Source: a virus. From it: a stretch of 42,703 nucleotides of DNA. Position numbers and translations under genes: made by a program. The stretch lies in the IMG/VR virus record IMGVR_UViG_3300043172_000988, positions 1 to 42,703 of that record. The stretch is one strand, 5' to 3'. This document shows, in pieces, positions 1-6,324 of this stretch (position 1 is the stretch's first letter; each line of letters starts with the position of its first letter). The notes beneath the pieces were generated by a model that was not told the DNA's origin, did not search any database, and was given only the letters and a program-made list of their open reading frames with translations.

Positions 1-11
1 CCTCCAGCTTT
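1..11. repeat. Left copy of an 11-bp terminal direct repeat
   Basis: CCTCCAGCTTT is repeated exactly at 42693-42703. An exact 11-mer at both ends is very unlikely by chance. It fits either a circular molecule with a short overlap or cohesive (cos) ends of a linear lambda-type phage. The late operon with a lambda-type terminase begins just inside the other end, which is where a cos site would lie. Confidence 0.6.
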
Positions 12-107
12 GATATCCACCTCAAATCTCTAGGAGGACCCTAACTTTTATTTTAGAACACTACCCGTAATAAAATAAGTCTTTACACTGTCAGGACTTA
101 CAGAGAT

Positions 108-302
108 CTACGACCGACCAAAGAAAATAAATCTTTCCTTGCTTACTATCTCCAAGCTGCCCCCGATATACTTAATAAAGTTATACGCTCCAAAGAACGA
201 CATGAAGTCATGCGGTTCATCGTTCCGGTACTGAACTCTATAGACAATAAATGATTCAGTTAGGTTTAATAGTTGTTGACTACTCGCTAGAGGGTGGCTC
301 AT
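108..302 (-). CDS. Small hypothetical protein, last gene of the left operon
   Basis: This 64-aa protein has no family I recognise. It is rich in aromatic residues (FMSFFGAYNF in the middle, RFIFFGRS at the end) and has no Cys cluster, signal peptide or membrane span. Its ATG lies inside the 3' end of the YopX gene in another frame, with about 23 bp of overlap, and an AGGTGATAGG sequence upstream could serve as ribosome site. It is the most promoter-distal minus-strand gene before the window end. The long overlap and lack of homology leave some doubt that it is translated. Confidence 0.45.
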   Translation of the reverse strand: MSHPLASSQQLLNLTESFIVYRVQYRNDEPHDFMSFFGAYNFIKYIGGSLEIVSKERFIFFGRS

Positions 303-639
303 GTATATTACCTATCACCTCAGGGTTATTCATCTGACATACATAAAATAAAAGTCCGCTGCCCTGTGCTTCAAACGCTCCATGTAATTCAACAACAGGA
401 ATATTAAAAGTCATATCATCAATGTCTGATTCAATGTGAATAATATCCCCTTCATATATTTCAACACTGTTCTTATCTTTCAATCCGGTGTATTGTTCAA
501 GCCGATGAAGCCCATCCACTGATATCCAGAGCTTGGCATACATAACAATAAACATGTCATGTTTAAAATCAATTGATACAACCTCTAAATACCTTCCTGC
601 ATCAGCAGAATAAAATCTAAACTTAATTTCTCTACTCAT
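280..639 (-). CDS. yopX: YopX family phage protein
   Basis: This is a 119-aa protein of the YopX superfamily, a common phage family of unknown function first named in the Bacillus phage SPbeta. The family hallmarks are visible: the N-terminal REIKFRFYSAD, the central LEQYTGLKDKNSVEIYEGDII, and the C-terminal EVIGNIHE. Length is normal for the family. Its ATG overlaps the TAG stop of the upstream 55-aa gene (ATGAGTAG), so translation is probably coupled. YopX genes usually lie among phage early genes, as here. The family assignment is firm and the biochemical role is unknown. Confidence 0.9.
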   Translation of the reverse strand: MSREIKFRFYSADAGRYLEVVSIDFKHDMFIVMYAKLWISVDGLHRLEQYTGLKDKNSVEIYEGDIIHIESDIDDMTFNIPVVELHGAFEAQGSGLLFYVCQMNNPEVIGNIHEPPSSE

Positions 640-799
640 CCTTTACCTCTCTTATAATATTTGAATGATCAGGGCAGTATGAAGATTCAGAAGTTTGATA
701 ATTGTGCAACCTACACCACGGGTAAGATACGTGTGTACCTTCCTGATAATATTTACACTGAAAACAAAAGTGTCCTGTAAAAATTGTTTTAATACTCAT
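632..799 (-). CDS. Small Cys-rich (putative zinc-binding) protein
   Basis: This is a 55-aa ORF starting at ATG 799 and ending at TAG 632-634, preceded by a strong GAGGGGGAGAG ribosome site. The residues FCFQC, then PWC, then YCPDH give a C-x2-C ... C ... C-x2-H pattern that could hold one zinc ion. It overlaps the YopX start by 8 bp, so the two are co-translated. There is no recognisable family beyond the zinc-knuckle pattern. The overlap and ribosome site argue that it is real. The 120 bp upstream (800-920) hold no ORF that I can support. Confidence 0.7.
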   Translation of the reverse strand: MSIKTIFTGHFCFQCKYYQEGTHVSYPWCRLHNYQTSESSYCPDHSNIIREVKDE

Positions 800-920
800 A
801 TCTTCTCTCCCCCTCTCATATTAGCAATCTAAGCGACTCTAACCCTTCCAAACGTCCCTACACCCAACTACAACCCTTATCTCTTAATTCTACCCACACC
901 AGTAAAATCTCAGGACAATA

Positions 921-1283
921 TTAAAATATATCCTTACCCTTCTTTACGGGCTTAACAAATATCTTAGCCTTCAGGCCCTTAAACAAATCTTCAACGACTT
1001 TCTTATTTGCCTTAGTATCAGCATCAGGATATTCGGGAACTGTATGCGGGGTTACTTCAGCCCATCTTTCTTTCTTGACAATCTTTAAAGCTTTGTCAAA
1101 CTCATGTATTCCAGGGAGTGATTTAAAACTTGATGATACAAGCTTTAATACCTCAGAGAATATGAAATCAAGATATCGCTCATTTTGCTTATTCAGCCAT
1201 TGCTTATTTATATCTTTCTGAATCTTGTTGTATTTGAGATTATAATATCCTTCAGTTTGTGAAATGAATTTATCTGTTGTCAT
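921..1283 (-). CDS. Hypothetical early phage protein
   Basis: A 120-aa, Lys-rich protein with no family I recognise. The N-terminal half is predicted helical and charged (KYNKIQKDINKQWLNKQNERY) and the C-terminus is basic (AKIFVKPVKKGKDIF). There is no Cys motif, signal or membrane segment. The start at 1283 overlaps the end of the 101-aa gene upstream by 14 bp, with a modest AAGG ribosome site. It sits between the replication initiator and the YopX end of the operon. Confidence 0.7.
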   Translation of the reverse strand: MTTDKFISQTEGYYNLKYNKIQKDINKQWLNKQNERYLDFIFSEVLKLVSSSFKSLPGIHEFDKALKIVKKERWAEVTPHTVPEYPDADTKANKKVVEDLFKGLKAKIFVKPVKKGKDIF

Positions 1284-1575
1284 TTATTTTATACCTTTTT
1301 TCAAATAATTTGGTACATTCCCATTCTTTAACAGGGTTTTCTTTATCATCTTTGTCATATAGCTCAATCATTTCTTTATCTACTTCTAGGACAGCCCAAA
1401 AATTAGGAATATGGCATTTCTGCTCTTTTTTGAAAGGAAATGATTTTAAATTATCTTTCCAAGGATAGATGTTACAAACCGGAAAAGGATTTGAGCCATA
1501 ATCATCTCCTGAATCATCAGAACCTAATCCATTACAGAAAAAACAATTTTTATTATATTTTAATTCATCACTCAA
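1270..1575 (-). CDS. Hypothetical protein with N-terminal C-x2-C motif
   Basis: This is a 101-aa protein starting at a TTG (1573-1575). The TTG is chosen because GAGGAG lies 8-9 nt upstream and the codon overlaps the stop of the replication initiator. Residues CFFCNG near position 11, a Cys in FPVCNIY and another in QKCHIP could make a zinc site. The protein is otherwise unknown and Asp/Lys-rich. It is one of a dozen small Cys-motif proteins in the early region. It is probably translationally coupled to the initiator. Confidence 0.7.
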   Translation of the reverse strand: MSDELKYNKNCFFCNGLGSDDSGDDYGSNPFPVCNIYPWKDNLKSFPFKKEQKCHIPNFWAVLEVDKEMIELYDKDDKENPVKEWECTKLFEKRYKINDNR

Positions 1576-2531
1576 AATTTTATCTCCTCTACAGATTCAC
1601 CGTTATCTTCATAGCTCTTATTCTCATTCAGCTTACTTATCACATCCTGAATATTAGTTGCAAAGGATTTAAAATGATAAGCCTTATTTTCATTGAACCA
1701 GAAATTATTACTGTCATCAAAAAATATAGGTATCAGATCAAGGATGAATCCAACATCAGGAAGTTTTTTAAATAAATCAGATGCAATTTTATATTCCTTT
1801 TCAGAGGGCTGCATGGTTATTGCTGTCTTTTCAGAATATGCTTTGTAAAACTCAAATGCTATTTGAAAGTGTTCTGGATCAGGTTGATCATCGTGATCTG
1901 GGTAATCTTCATCAAATATGCTTTTCAAAGGTTTTGAAAAAATATCGTCATTACTTTTATTAATTAATTTCCTTTCCTTTCCTTCACTTTCTTTCCTTTC
2001 CTTTGCGAAGGTGTCCGAGGTTGAGCGAGCCGGTAACTGATCGGTGTCCGAGTCGGTGAGCGAGATATGCGAGAAATTATCTATATTAAAGCCTGATTTC
2101 CTTGCTAATTGAAGAATTTCATCCTTTGACATACTATTTACATCTTCTCTTTTAGCATAATTGTATTTAATTAGATTACCTTTTAAGCCGCCTATTTTCC
2201 TTTTTTCTTTAGTGTCAAAATAAGGTTGCAAATAAACAATAAGATTTGAAGAGAAAAAGTGTTTGTTATTATCTTGCTGAAATAATCCGTAATTACTTAT
2301 TACAGTTTGTATTTTTTGTTCAGATATTCCGAATTCATCGGCTAGCAAATCTATATCTTCAAGAGGGTATTTATAATCAGTTTGCTCCCTTAATGTTTCA
2401 AGAAGCATAAAAAATATCCCGTATCCTTCAACCCCTAATTCTCGTCTGACTCGCCTTATTCTTCTGTCATGCCTTGCATTGCAGAAATGGGGGAAATAAG
2501 GGGTGTCTTTATCTTCATAGTGTTGAGCCAT
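1572..2531 (-). CDS. Replication initiation protein, DUF4373 / Lin1244-Lin1753 N-terminal type
   Basis: A 319-aa protein. Residues 10-110 carry the DUF4373 signature: YFPHFCNARHDRRIRR, then GVEGYGIFFMLLETLRE, a helical winged-helix-like domain found in phage replication initiators of DnaD type. A charged low-complexity linker (about 155-200, encoded by repeats) separates this from a C-terminal helical domain (215-300, EFYKAYSEK onward). As in lambda O, the linker DNA contains direct repeats and a polypurine tract that look like the origin. The start at 2531 overlaps the ASCH-like gene stop. The role is to bind the origin and load a helicase. No DnaC-type loader gene is obvious next to it. Confidence 0.85.
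   Translation of the reverse strand: MAQHYEDKDTPYFPHFCNARHDRRIRRVRRELGVEGYGIFFMLLETLREQTDYKYPLEDIDLLADEFGISEQKIQTVISNYGLFQQDNNKHFFSSNLIVYLQPYFDTKEKRKIGGLKGNLIKYNYAKREDVNSMSKDEILQLARKSGFNIDNFSHISLTDSDTDQLPARSTSDTFAKERKESEGKERKLINKSNDDIFSKPLKSIFDEDYPDHDDQPDPEHFQIAFEFYKAYSEKTAITMQPSEKEYKIASDLFKKLPDVGFILDLIPIFFDDSNNFWFNENKAYHFKSFATNIQDVISKLNENKSYEDNGESVEEIKF
1961..2064. other. ori: Candidate replication origin inside the initiator gene
   Basis: Within the linker-coding part of the initiator gene there are two GC-rich direct repeats, 2010-2029 and 2043-2064. Both start GGTGTCCGAG and end TGAGCGAG, with a 33-bp period. Next to them is a 40-bp polypyrimidine/polypurine tract built from CTTTC units (1969-2004), followed by TTAATTAATT (1961-1970). 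GC-rich iterons next to an easily melted AT-rich tract inside the initiator gene is the lambda ori plan. This call is an inference from that likeness. The sequence pattern itself is clear. Confidence 0.6.
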
Positions 2532-3244
2532 TATTTATTCCTTTTAAACTCGATTACCCATACCCATTGGTTATCTGATCCGTATATTGATTTCCATAGC
2601 AGACTGAACCTTTTTTTCTGAGTATCGCAGGTTTTACAATCACATTCTGAAACTCCATAATTTTCACCAAAACATCCATGCACCTGCATGCCGTCACAAT
2701 CAGGACAATTAAATAAACCTTCTGATCCAGCGTTATCTGTATATATTTCATTGGAAATTATACCCTCTTTCAAGGCATCCTTTTCAGATATATCATTCAC
2801 TCTCTCTACTCTGATATTAGTAATTTCAAGGAATATTCTTGCGTATTTTTTCGGCATGTGAATTGATGGTGTCCAGTTGAATTTAGGTATTTCATCCCCA
2901 TACATATCATGAATTTCTTTTAAGTCCTGATCTGTAAAATCAGCTTTATAGTCAATATGTGCATTTATTGGAATCTCTTTATCTGTAGATTCTTCAGCAA
3001 AGGGGTTAAAAGTTTCCCGAACATAAAGAACATCCCCGATTATCCCAAAAGGACATTTAATATCTATCCAAGGATCACCATCTTCTTGCACATTTACAGG
3101 TTCATTTCCACTTTCAGAGGTATAAGCCCCAACAGTACAACCTTTTACAGAGGGCTTCACTGGTCGCCTTGTCTGAATTTTCCTATTCTCTAAAATAGCT
3201 TTTACCATTTCAGTATTAAATATCATCCCTCTTTCTTTCATCAC
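2531..3244 (-). CDS. ASCH/PUA-like phage protein
   Basis: A 237-aa protein of a widespread phage family with an ASCH (PUA-like, RNA- or modified-base-binding) fold. The N-terminal RGMIFNTEMVKAILENRKIQTRRPVKP, the central GDVLYVRETFNPF, then IHMPKKYARIFLEITNIRVERVNDISEKDALKEGI and the C-terminal WVWVIEF are all typical. An inserted Cys-rich stretch (CPDCDG, CDCKTC; about 180-208) looks like a zinc ribbon, which is an addition to the usual domain. The ATG overlaps the stop of the HTH gene. Function is unknown; nucleic-acid or modified-base binding is inferred from the fold. Confidence 0.8.
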   Translation of the reverse strand: MMKERGMIFNTEMVKAILENRKIQTRRPVKPSVKGCTVGAYTSESGNEPVNVQEDGDPWIDIKCPFGIIGDVLYVRETFNPFAEESTDKEIPINAHIDYKADFTDQDLKEIHDMYGDEIPKFNWTPSIHMPKKYARIFLEITNIRVERVNDISEKDALKEGIISNEIYTDNAGSEGLFNCPDCDGMQVHGCFGENYGVSECDCKTCDTQKKRFSLLWKSIYGSDNQWVWVIEFKRNK

Positions 3245-3429
3245 TTCACCGCCTGGTTATAAGAAACTTCTTCAAGCTCTTCAATTATTTCAACAGCTTC
3301 TTGAGGAATTTCAGTATAATCATTCTCCCAGTTTGTAACTGATGATTGAGAATATCCTATCTTGTTTGCAAATCCATGCTGTGAAAGAGAAAGTTTTTTT
3401 CTCAATTCTTTAATCTCTGCACCTTTCAA
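3241..3429 (-). CDS. Small XRE-type helix-turn-helix regulator
   Basis: This 62-aa protein is essentially a single XRE/Cro helix-turn-helix: IKELRKKLSLSQHGFANKIGYSQSSVTNWENDYTEIP, with the recognition helix around SQSSVTNWEN. It begins at a TTG (3427-3429), chosen because AAGGAG is 7 nt upstream and the helix would otherwise be cut. Its own near-consensus sigma-70 promoter lies directly upstream (3462-3490), with a TATTACTAATAATA palindrome between promoter and gene that could be its operator. It may be a Cro-like or autoregulating switch for the initiator/YopX part of the operon. It is too short for a CI-like repressor with a dimerisation domain. Confidence 0.85.
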   Translation of the reverse strand: MKGAEIKELRKKLSLSQHGFANKIGYSQSSVTNWENDYTEIPQEAVEIIEELEEVSYNQAVK

Positions 3430-3440
3430 TTTATACTCCT

Positions 3441-3490
3441 TGTACTATTACTAATAATACCACTATAGGGTTATTTAATAAGACTGTCAA
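3441..3490 (-). promoter_or_regulatory. Sigma-70 promoter and putative operator of the HTH gene
   Basis: On the minus strand TTGACA (3485-3490) and TATAGT (3462-3467) are separated by exactly 17 bp. The palindrome TATTACTAATAATA lies between the -10 box and the gene, over or just after the expected transcription start. This makes an internal promoter for the HTH, ASCH, initiator and YopX genes, and the palindrome is a likely site for feedback by the HTH protein. Confidence 0.8.
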
Positions 3491-3501
3491 TAAAATAAAT
3501 A

Positions 3502-4149
3502 CTACTTCAGTAACCGCTTTAAATTATCCTTCTGAAATACAGTTGTAAACTCTGATAATTCAGATATAAGTTTTAATACTTTTTCTTTTGATGGTTCGGG
3601 AAGATTGTTATTCCCTGAATCAGCCCCAATATTTATTTGTATTGGACGTGCTTTTTTTAACATTTTGACAAATGGGATAAGGTCAAAGTCCATTATAGGT
3701 TCAATAGTTATCATTCCTTGAAATGGGCCAATTAAACCAGATCTTTCAAGAGGTTCGGGGGTATTTCCCATTTGAGGATAAATTATATTGCTTTCTATTG
3801 TTGTGCAAAATGTCGTATTTTCAGGAAACCATTTTCCATAAAAACGAGCTGGATTTTTACTTTGAAAAAGATAATTGTTAAATGGATAATTTTTACAATG
3901 TTCAATAGTTTTTTCAATCCATTCACCTTTTATATCATCTGCAAACATATCACAAGAAGAACCGACAAAAATAAAATTATCTTTCCCAAGATCTGTTTTT
4001 AATTCTTTTTCATCAAATCGGGTATCTTTTAATTCCCCCCATCTTTTCATATAACAATAACTGCAATCATGCGGACACTTGCCTTTAATAGTATTCCATG
4101 TATGGGTTATAAAACCGTACATATTTCCTTTTTGTTGATTAAGACTCAT
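3502..4149 (-). CDS. Radical-SAM-like DUF5131 protein (phage Gp37/Gp68 family)
   Basis: A 215-aa protein of the DUF5131 family, found in many phages. The start shows THTWNTIKGKCPHDCSYCYM, with Cys25, Cys29 and Cys32 in the C-x3-C-x2-C arrangement that binds a 4Fe-4S cluster in radical SAM enzymes. Downstream are FIFVGSSCDMFADDI, PARFYGKWFPENTTFCTTIE and ITIEPIMDF, all typical of the family. The substrate is not known. The start overlaps the upstream gene and has AAAGGAG. It is the last gene before the internal promoter of the HTH gene. Family call is strong and enzyme activity is inferred from the Cys motif. Confidence 0.88.
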   Translation of the reverse strand: MSLNQQKGNMYGFITHTWNTIKGKCPHDCSYCYMKRWGELKDTRFDEKELKTDLGKDNFIFVGSSCDMFADDIKGEWIEKTIEHCKNYPFNNYLFQSKNPARFYGKWFPENTTFCTTIESNIIYPQMGNTPEPLERSGLIGPFQGMITIEPIMDFDLIPFVKMLKKARPIQINIGADSGNNNLPEPSKEKVLKLISELSEFTTVFQKDNLKRLLK

Positions 4150-4394
4150 TTTAAAAGCTCCTTTATTGATTTTTCAACAAGAGGCACGTTTTGAAAAACT
4201 GAATATTTATAACATTTTTCTGTAGCTAATCCCAAATCTCTTATTGCATTTTTTAAGGGGATGCCTCCATCTTTGTAAACCATATCTAAAACCATCATGC
4301 AACATATTACAGATTCAAAATCTTTATCTTTTTTAAGCCGTTTAACCTCTTCCCGCAACCTCTTGTTTTCTATCTGTATATCCTGCTTAAGCAT
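4146..4394 (-). CDS. Hypothetical protein with N-terminal coiled coil
   Basis: This is an 82-aa protein starting at ATG 4394, which overlaps the TAA of the upstream 42-aa gene (TAATG). A longer form from 4415 would run back through that gene and has no ribosome site. Residues 1-25 (IQIENKRLREEVKRLKKDKD) look like a short coiled coil. The rest is helical with a Cys pair (ICCMM). No family is recognised. Confidence 0.65.
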   Translation of the reverse strand: MLKQDIQIENKRLREEVKRLKKDKDFESVICCMMVLDMVYKDGGIPLKNAIRDLGLATEKCYKYSVFQNVPLVEKSIKELLK

Positions 4395-4522
4395 TATTCG
4401 AAAACCTTTCCGCATTTATCACAAACAACTTTATGTATCTTATACCATCCATCAGGATATTTTTTATATCTTAACTCAATAGTTCCGTGAAAAGTTAAAA
4501 AACAATGTAGTAACCCTTTCAT
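4394..4522 (-). CDS. 42-aa protein with C-terminal CxxC knuckle
   Basis: A short ORF from ATG 4522 to TAA 4394-4396, linked to the next gene by a TAATG overlap. The protein has an early Cys (LLHCF), an aromatic middle (KYPDGWYKIH) and ends VVCDKCGKVFE, which is half of a typical zinc ribbon. The ribosome site is weak. The coupling and the zinc-ribbon-like end support it being real. Confidence 0.6.
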   Translation of the reverse strand: MKGLLHCFLTFHGTIELRYKKYPDGWYKIHKVVCDKCGKVFE

Positions 4523-4545
4523 AAATATTAATAATCTTCTATCTC

Positions 4546-4977
4546 TCACTTTTTCATTCCCCCTTTAAGATATGTGATATATAAATCCCGTGTCCGTGAA
4601 GAGGTATAAACGCCCTTTTCATTTTTTGCAGTGCTGTATTCATGATTACAGCACTGCAAAACAATATTTTCAAACTCTGTTTGTAGGATCATGCCCCCTT
4701 CTCCTGTATCCGGGTTCCAATTATCAACCCAGTCCCTTTTTAACATTATATCCTTAGATTCATAACAAGATGACTTTATACAATGTGAACATTGTAAATT
4801 CTGATGCCTTTCTATTTCTCTACAATTAGCACAAGTTTTTGACTTTTCCGGTCTGTAGCCTGCCCTATATGTTTCGTATTCATCTAATAAATCCGCTAAG
4901 TCAGACTTACACATTGCATCTTCTGCGTAATACTTGTTAACCAGATTTGATTTATATTCACTTAATTTTTCACTCAT
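4546..4977 (-). CDS. Hypothetical zinc-ribbon protein
   Basis: A 143-aa protein with a central zinc-binding pattern: CANCREIERH, then LQCSHCIKSSCYE (about residues 49-71), giving two C-x2-C pairs and further Cys/His. The N-terminal part is helical (SEKLSEYKSNLVNKYY). The C-terminal part is a possible beta region without known homology. The ATG overlaps the TGA of the lipoprotein gene (ATGA) and GAGAGGG serves as ribosome site. It resembles small phage nucleic-acid-binding proteins only in the Cys pattern. Confidence 0.72.
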   Translation of the reverse strand: MSEKLSEYKSNLVNKYYAEDAMCKSDLADLLDEYETYRAGYRPEKSKTCANCREIERHQNLQCSHCIKSSCYESKDIMLKRDWVDNWNPDTGEGGMILQTEFENIVLQCCNHEYSTAKNEKGVYTSSRTRDLYITYLKGGMKK

Positions 4978-5357
4978 TCAACCCTCTCCCAGTAACCTAC
5001 TGAACTGGTATCAACAACAAGTGTCAATTTCAAACTCTCAGATCCAGCATAGGGATAATTAACCACAAACTCAAAAAAGTAGTTCTGAGTCACTTCTGTA
5101 GAAATATCAACAAGCTTCAACCGCCCATCAAGTAAGGTGTATGATCCTGTATTGTGAACATCTTCAGTGTAATAATCAAAATAAGTGAATGACTTATTTT
5201 CCATGAATGTAAACGCATTACCATCTTTTATCCATGTCCCTATTATTCGATCTGTTACAGGCTGATCATCGGGATCAGATGATAGGTATTTTGTTTCTAT
5301 ATCGCTGCATGAAAGAAATAATCCTATTATAAGGATTATGAAGAGTAACTTTTTCAC
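4974..5357 (-). CDS. Lipocalin-like lipoprotein
   Basis: A 127-aa protein starting at GTG (5355-5357), which overlaps the TGA of the upstream gene and follows AAGGAG. The first 17 residues are a lipoprotein signal (KKLLFIILIIGLFLSC), so the mature protein should begin at Cys17 and be anchored in a membrane. The mature part has the pattern RIIGTWIKDGNAFTFMENKSFTYFDY ... GSYTLLDGRLKL, typical of small lipocalin-like beta-barrel domains. A lipoprotein made early by a phage is a good candidate for superinfection exclusion or host surface change, but that role is inference. Confidence 0.8.
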   Translation of the reverse strand: MKKLLFIILIIGLFLSCSDIETKYLSSDPDDQPVTDRIIGTWIKDGNAFTFMENKSFTYFDYYTEDVHNTGSYTLLDGRLKLVDISTEVTQNYFFEFVVNYPYAGSESLKLTLVVDTSSVGYWERVE

Positions 5358-5761
5358 TGTTTTTTCTCCTTATTATTTATTTTGCATTTAGGGTTGTGAC
5401 ATTCATAACTTTCATCTTCAACCCATCCCCCTTCCCCTAAATAGCTGTTGTCAATATGAGCCATATAACAACCACATAGTTCACATTTACTTTCATCTTT
5501 CATACTATTTCCCCTGATCCTTCGGAATAATCCCTTTTTCAAGATATCCATTATAATTTCTAATGTCTTTTGTTTTTTAACTACATTTGATTTATCTTCT
5601 TTTTTATTATTTTCAAGATACAGTGCATAATCTTCCGTTCCCAAATCATGCATGAATAAGTCCTCATCCATATCCGGCTCATAATATTTAACTATTTTTG
5701 TTGCAATTTTTAATTGTTCCTTGAGAGAACAAATCTCTTGCAATAATATATCATCGATCAT
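5354..5761 (-). CDS. Hypothetical protein with C-terminal zinc site and possible internal start
   Basis: A 135-aa protein. The N-terminal half is acidic and helical and the C-terminal 48 residues contain CELCGC ... YECHNPKC, a four-Cys zinc pattern. An in-frame ATG (about residue 88, MKDESKCELC) is preceded by AGGGGA at good spacing, so a short form with only the zinc domain may also be made. The gene begins right after the stop of the upstream gene (TTAAATG). No known family. Confidence 0.65.
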   Translation of the reverse strand: MIDDILLQEICSLKEQLKIATKIVKYYEPDMDEDLFMHDLGTEDYALYLENNKKEDKSNVVKKQKTLEIIMDILKKGLFRRIRGNSMKDESKCELCGCYMAHIDNSYLGEGGWVEDESYECHNPKCKINNKEKKQ

Positions 5762-5980
5762 TTAACACAATCCATCCCCTCGAGGACACCCGGGAACACG
5801 GTATATTATTATATCTAAAATTTTATCTTGATACTTTGTCAAAAAGTCTTCTATGGGTATTCCAAAATAATTATCCATAGTTTTAACAAATTCCCACGTA
5901 TTGGTGTCTGTATCAAATATTTTTATGTCCATCCTATTACGATACGCCTTTAGGATTTTATTTTTCACTTTCTCGCTCAA
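5762..5980 (-). CDS. Hypothetical protein with TTG start
   Basis: A 72-aa protein. The ORF can be read from 6001, but AAAGGAGGG lies within its first codons, 7 nt before a TTG at 5978-5980, so that TTG is taken as start (MSEKVKNKIL). Residues DIKIFDTDTNTWEFVKTMDNYFGIP suggest a small alpha/beta fold, with a Cys pair at the C-terminus (PGCPRGDGLC). It overlaps the end of the 55-aa gene upstream. No family is recognised. Confidence 0.65.
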   Translation of the reverse strand: MSEKVKNKILKAYRNRMDIKIFDTDTNTWEFVKTMDNYFGIPIEDFLTKYQDKILDIIIYRVPGCPRGDGLC

Positions 5981-6125
5981 TTTCAGCCCTCCTTTCATCA
6001 AGCACTTTCAAGAAATCTTCCACTTTCTTATCTGGAATATTACGGGCTTTACCTTTTCCAGTATTGCCCGCAATCGCTCCAACTGTCCCGCTTCCTTTTA
6101 TTTCAAACTTATCAGGAGTGTTCAT
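5958..6125 (-). CDS. 55-aa basic hypothetical protein
   Basis: Reads from ATG 6125 to TAA 5958-5960. The N-terminal half is Gly- and Lys-rich (GSGTVGAIAGNTGKGKARNIP) and resembles a flexible nucleic-acid-binding tail. The C-terminal half is a charged helix (KKVEDFLKVLDERRAEIERE). The ATG follows the TAA of the 65-aa gene by one base. Coupling on both sides supports translation; function is unknown. Confidence 0.6.
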   Translation of the reverse strand: MNTPDKFEIKGSGTVGAIAGNTGKGKARNIPDKKVEDFLKVLDERRAEIERESEK

Positions 6126-6126
6126 T

Positions 6127-6324
6127 TTATGATTTCCTTAAAATTATTTCTTGCATGTATTCTGAATTACTCGGATTAGAAAGCATGTCTCTTCCAAAAT
6201 CACACCCAGCTTTAAAACATTTTTCCATTTCTTCAAAGCTAAAAACAATCTTAATACATCCCGAACACAAATTTTCATCATCTTCCATTATGACAACCCC
6301 GCAATTTTTACAACTATAACTCAT
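6127..6324 (-). CDS. Small zinc-ribbon protein
   Basis: A 65-aa protein. The first 23 residues, SYSCKNCGVVIMEDDENLCSGCIK, form a complete zinc ribbon (C-x2-C ... C-x2-C). The remainder is a helix with further Cys. Its ATG overlaps the TGA stop of the SbcDC gene (ATGA), so it is made together with that nuclease and may assist it, although that link is only positional. Confidence 0.75.
   Translation of the reverse strand: MSYSCKNCGVVIMEDDENLCSGCIKIVFSFEEMEKCFKAGCDFGRDMLSNPSNSEYMQEIILRKS

Noticed and set aside
800-920. Promoter or small gene upstream of the 55-aa Cys protein
   Set aside because: No pair of -35/-10 boxes with acceptable spacing and no ORF with a ribosome site could be seen.
1440-1963. 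Plus-strand ORFs opposite the replication initiator
   Set aside because: No ribosome sites, low-complexity content, and full overlap with the conserved minus-strand gene.
1969-2004. CTTTC repeats as a CRISPR or satellite array
   Set aside because: Units are only 5-6 bp, without spacers, and are translated as the KERKESEGKERK linker; an origin or linker role fits better.
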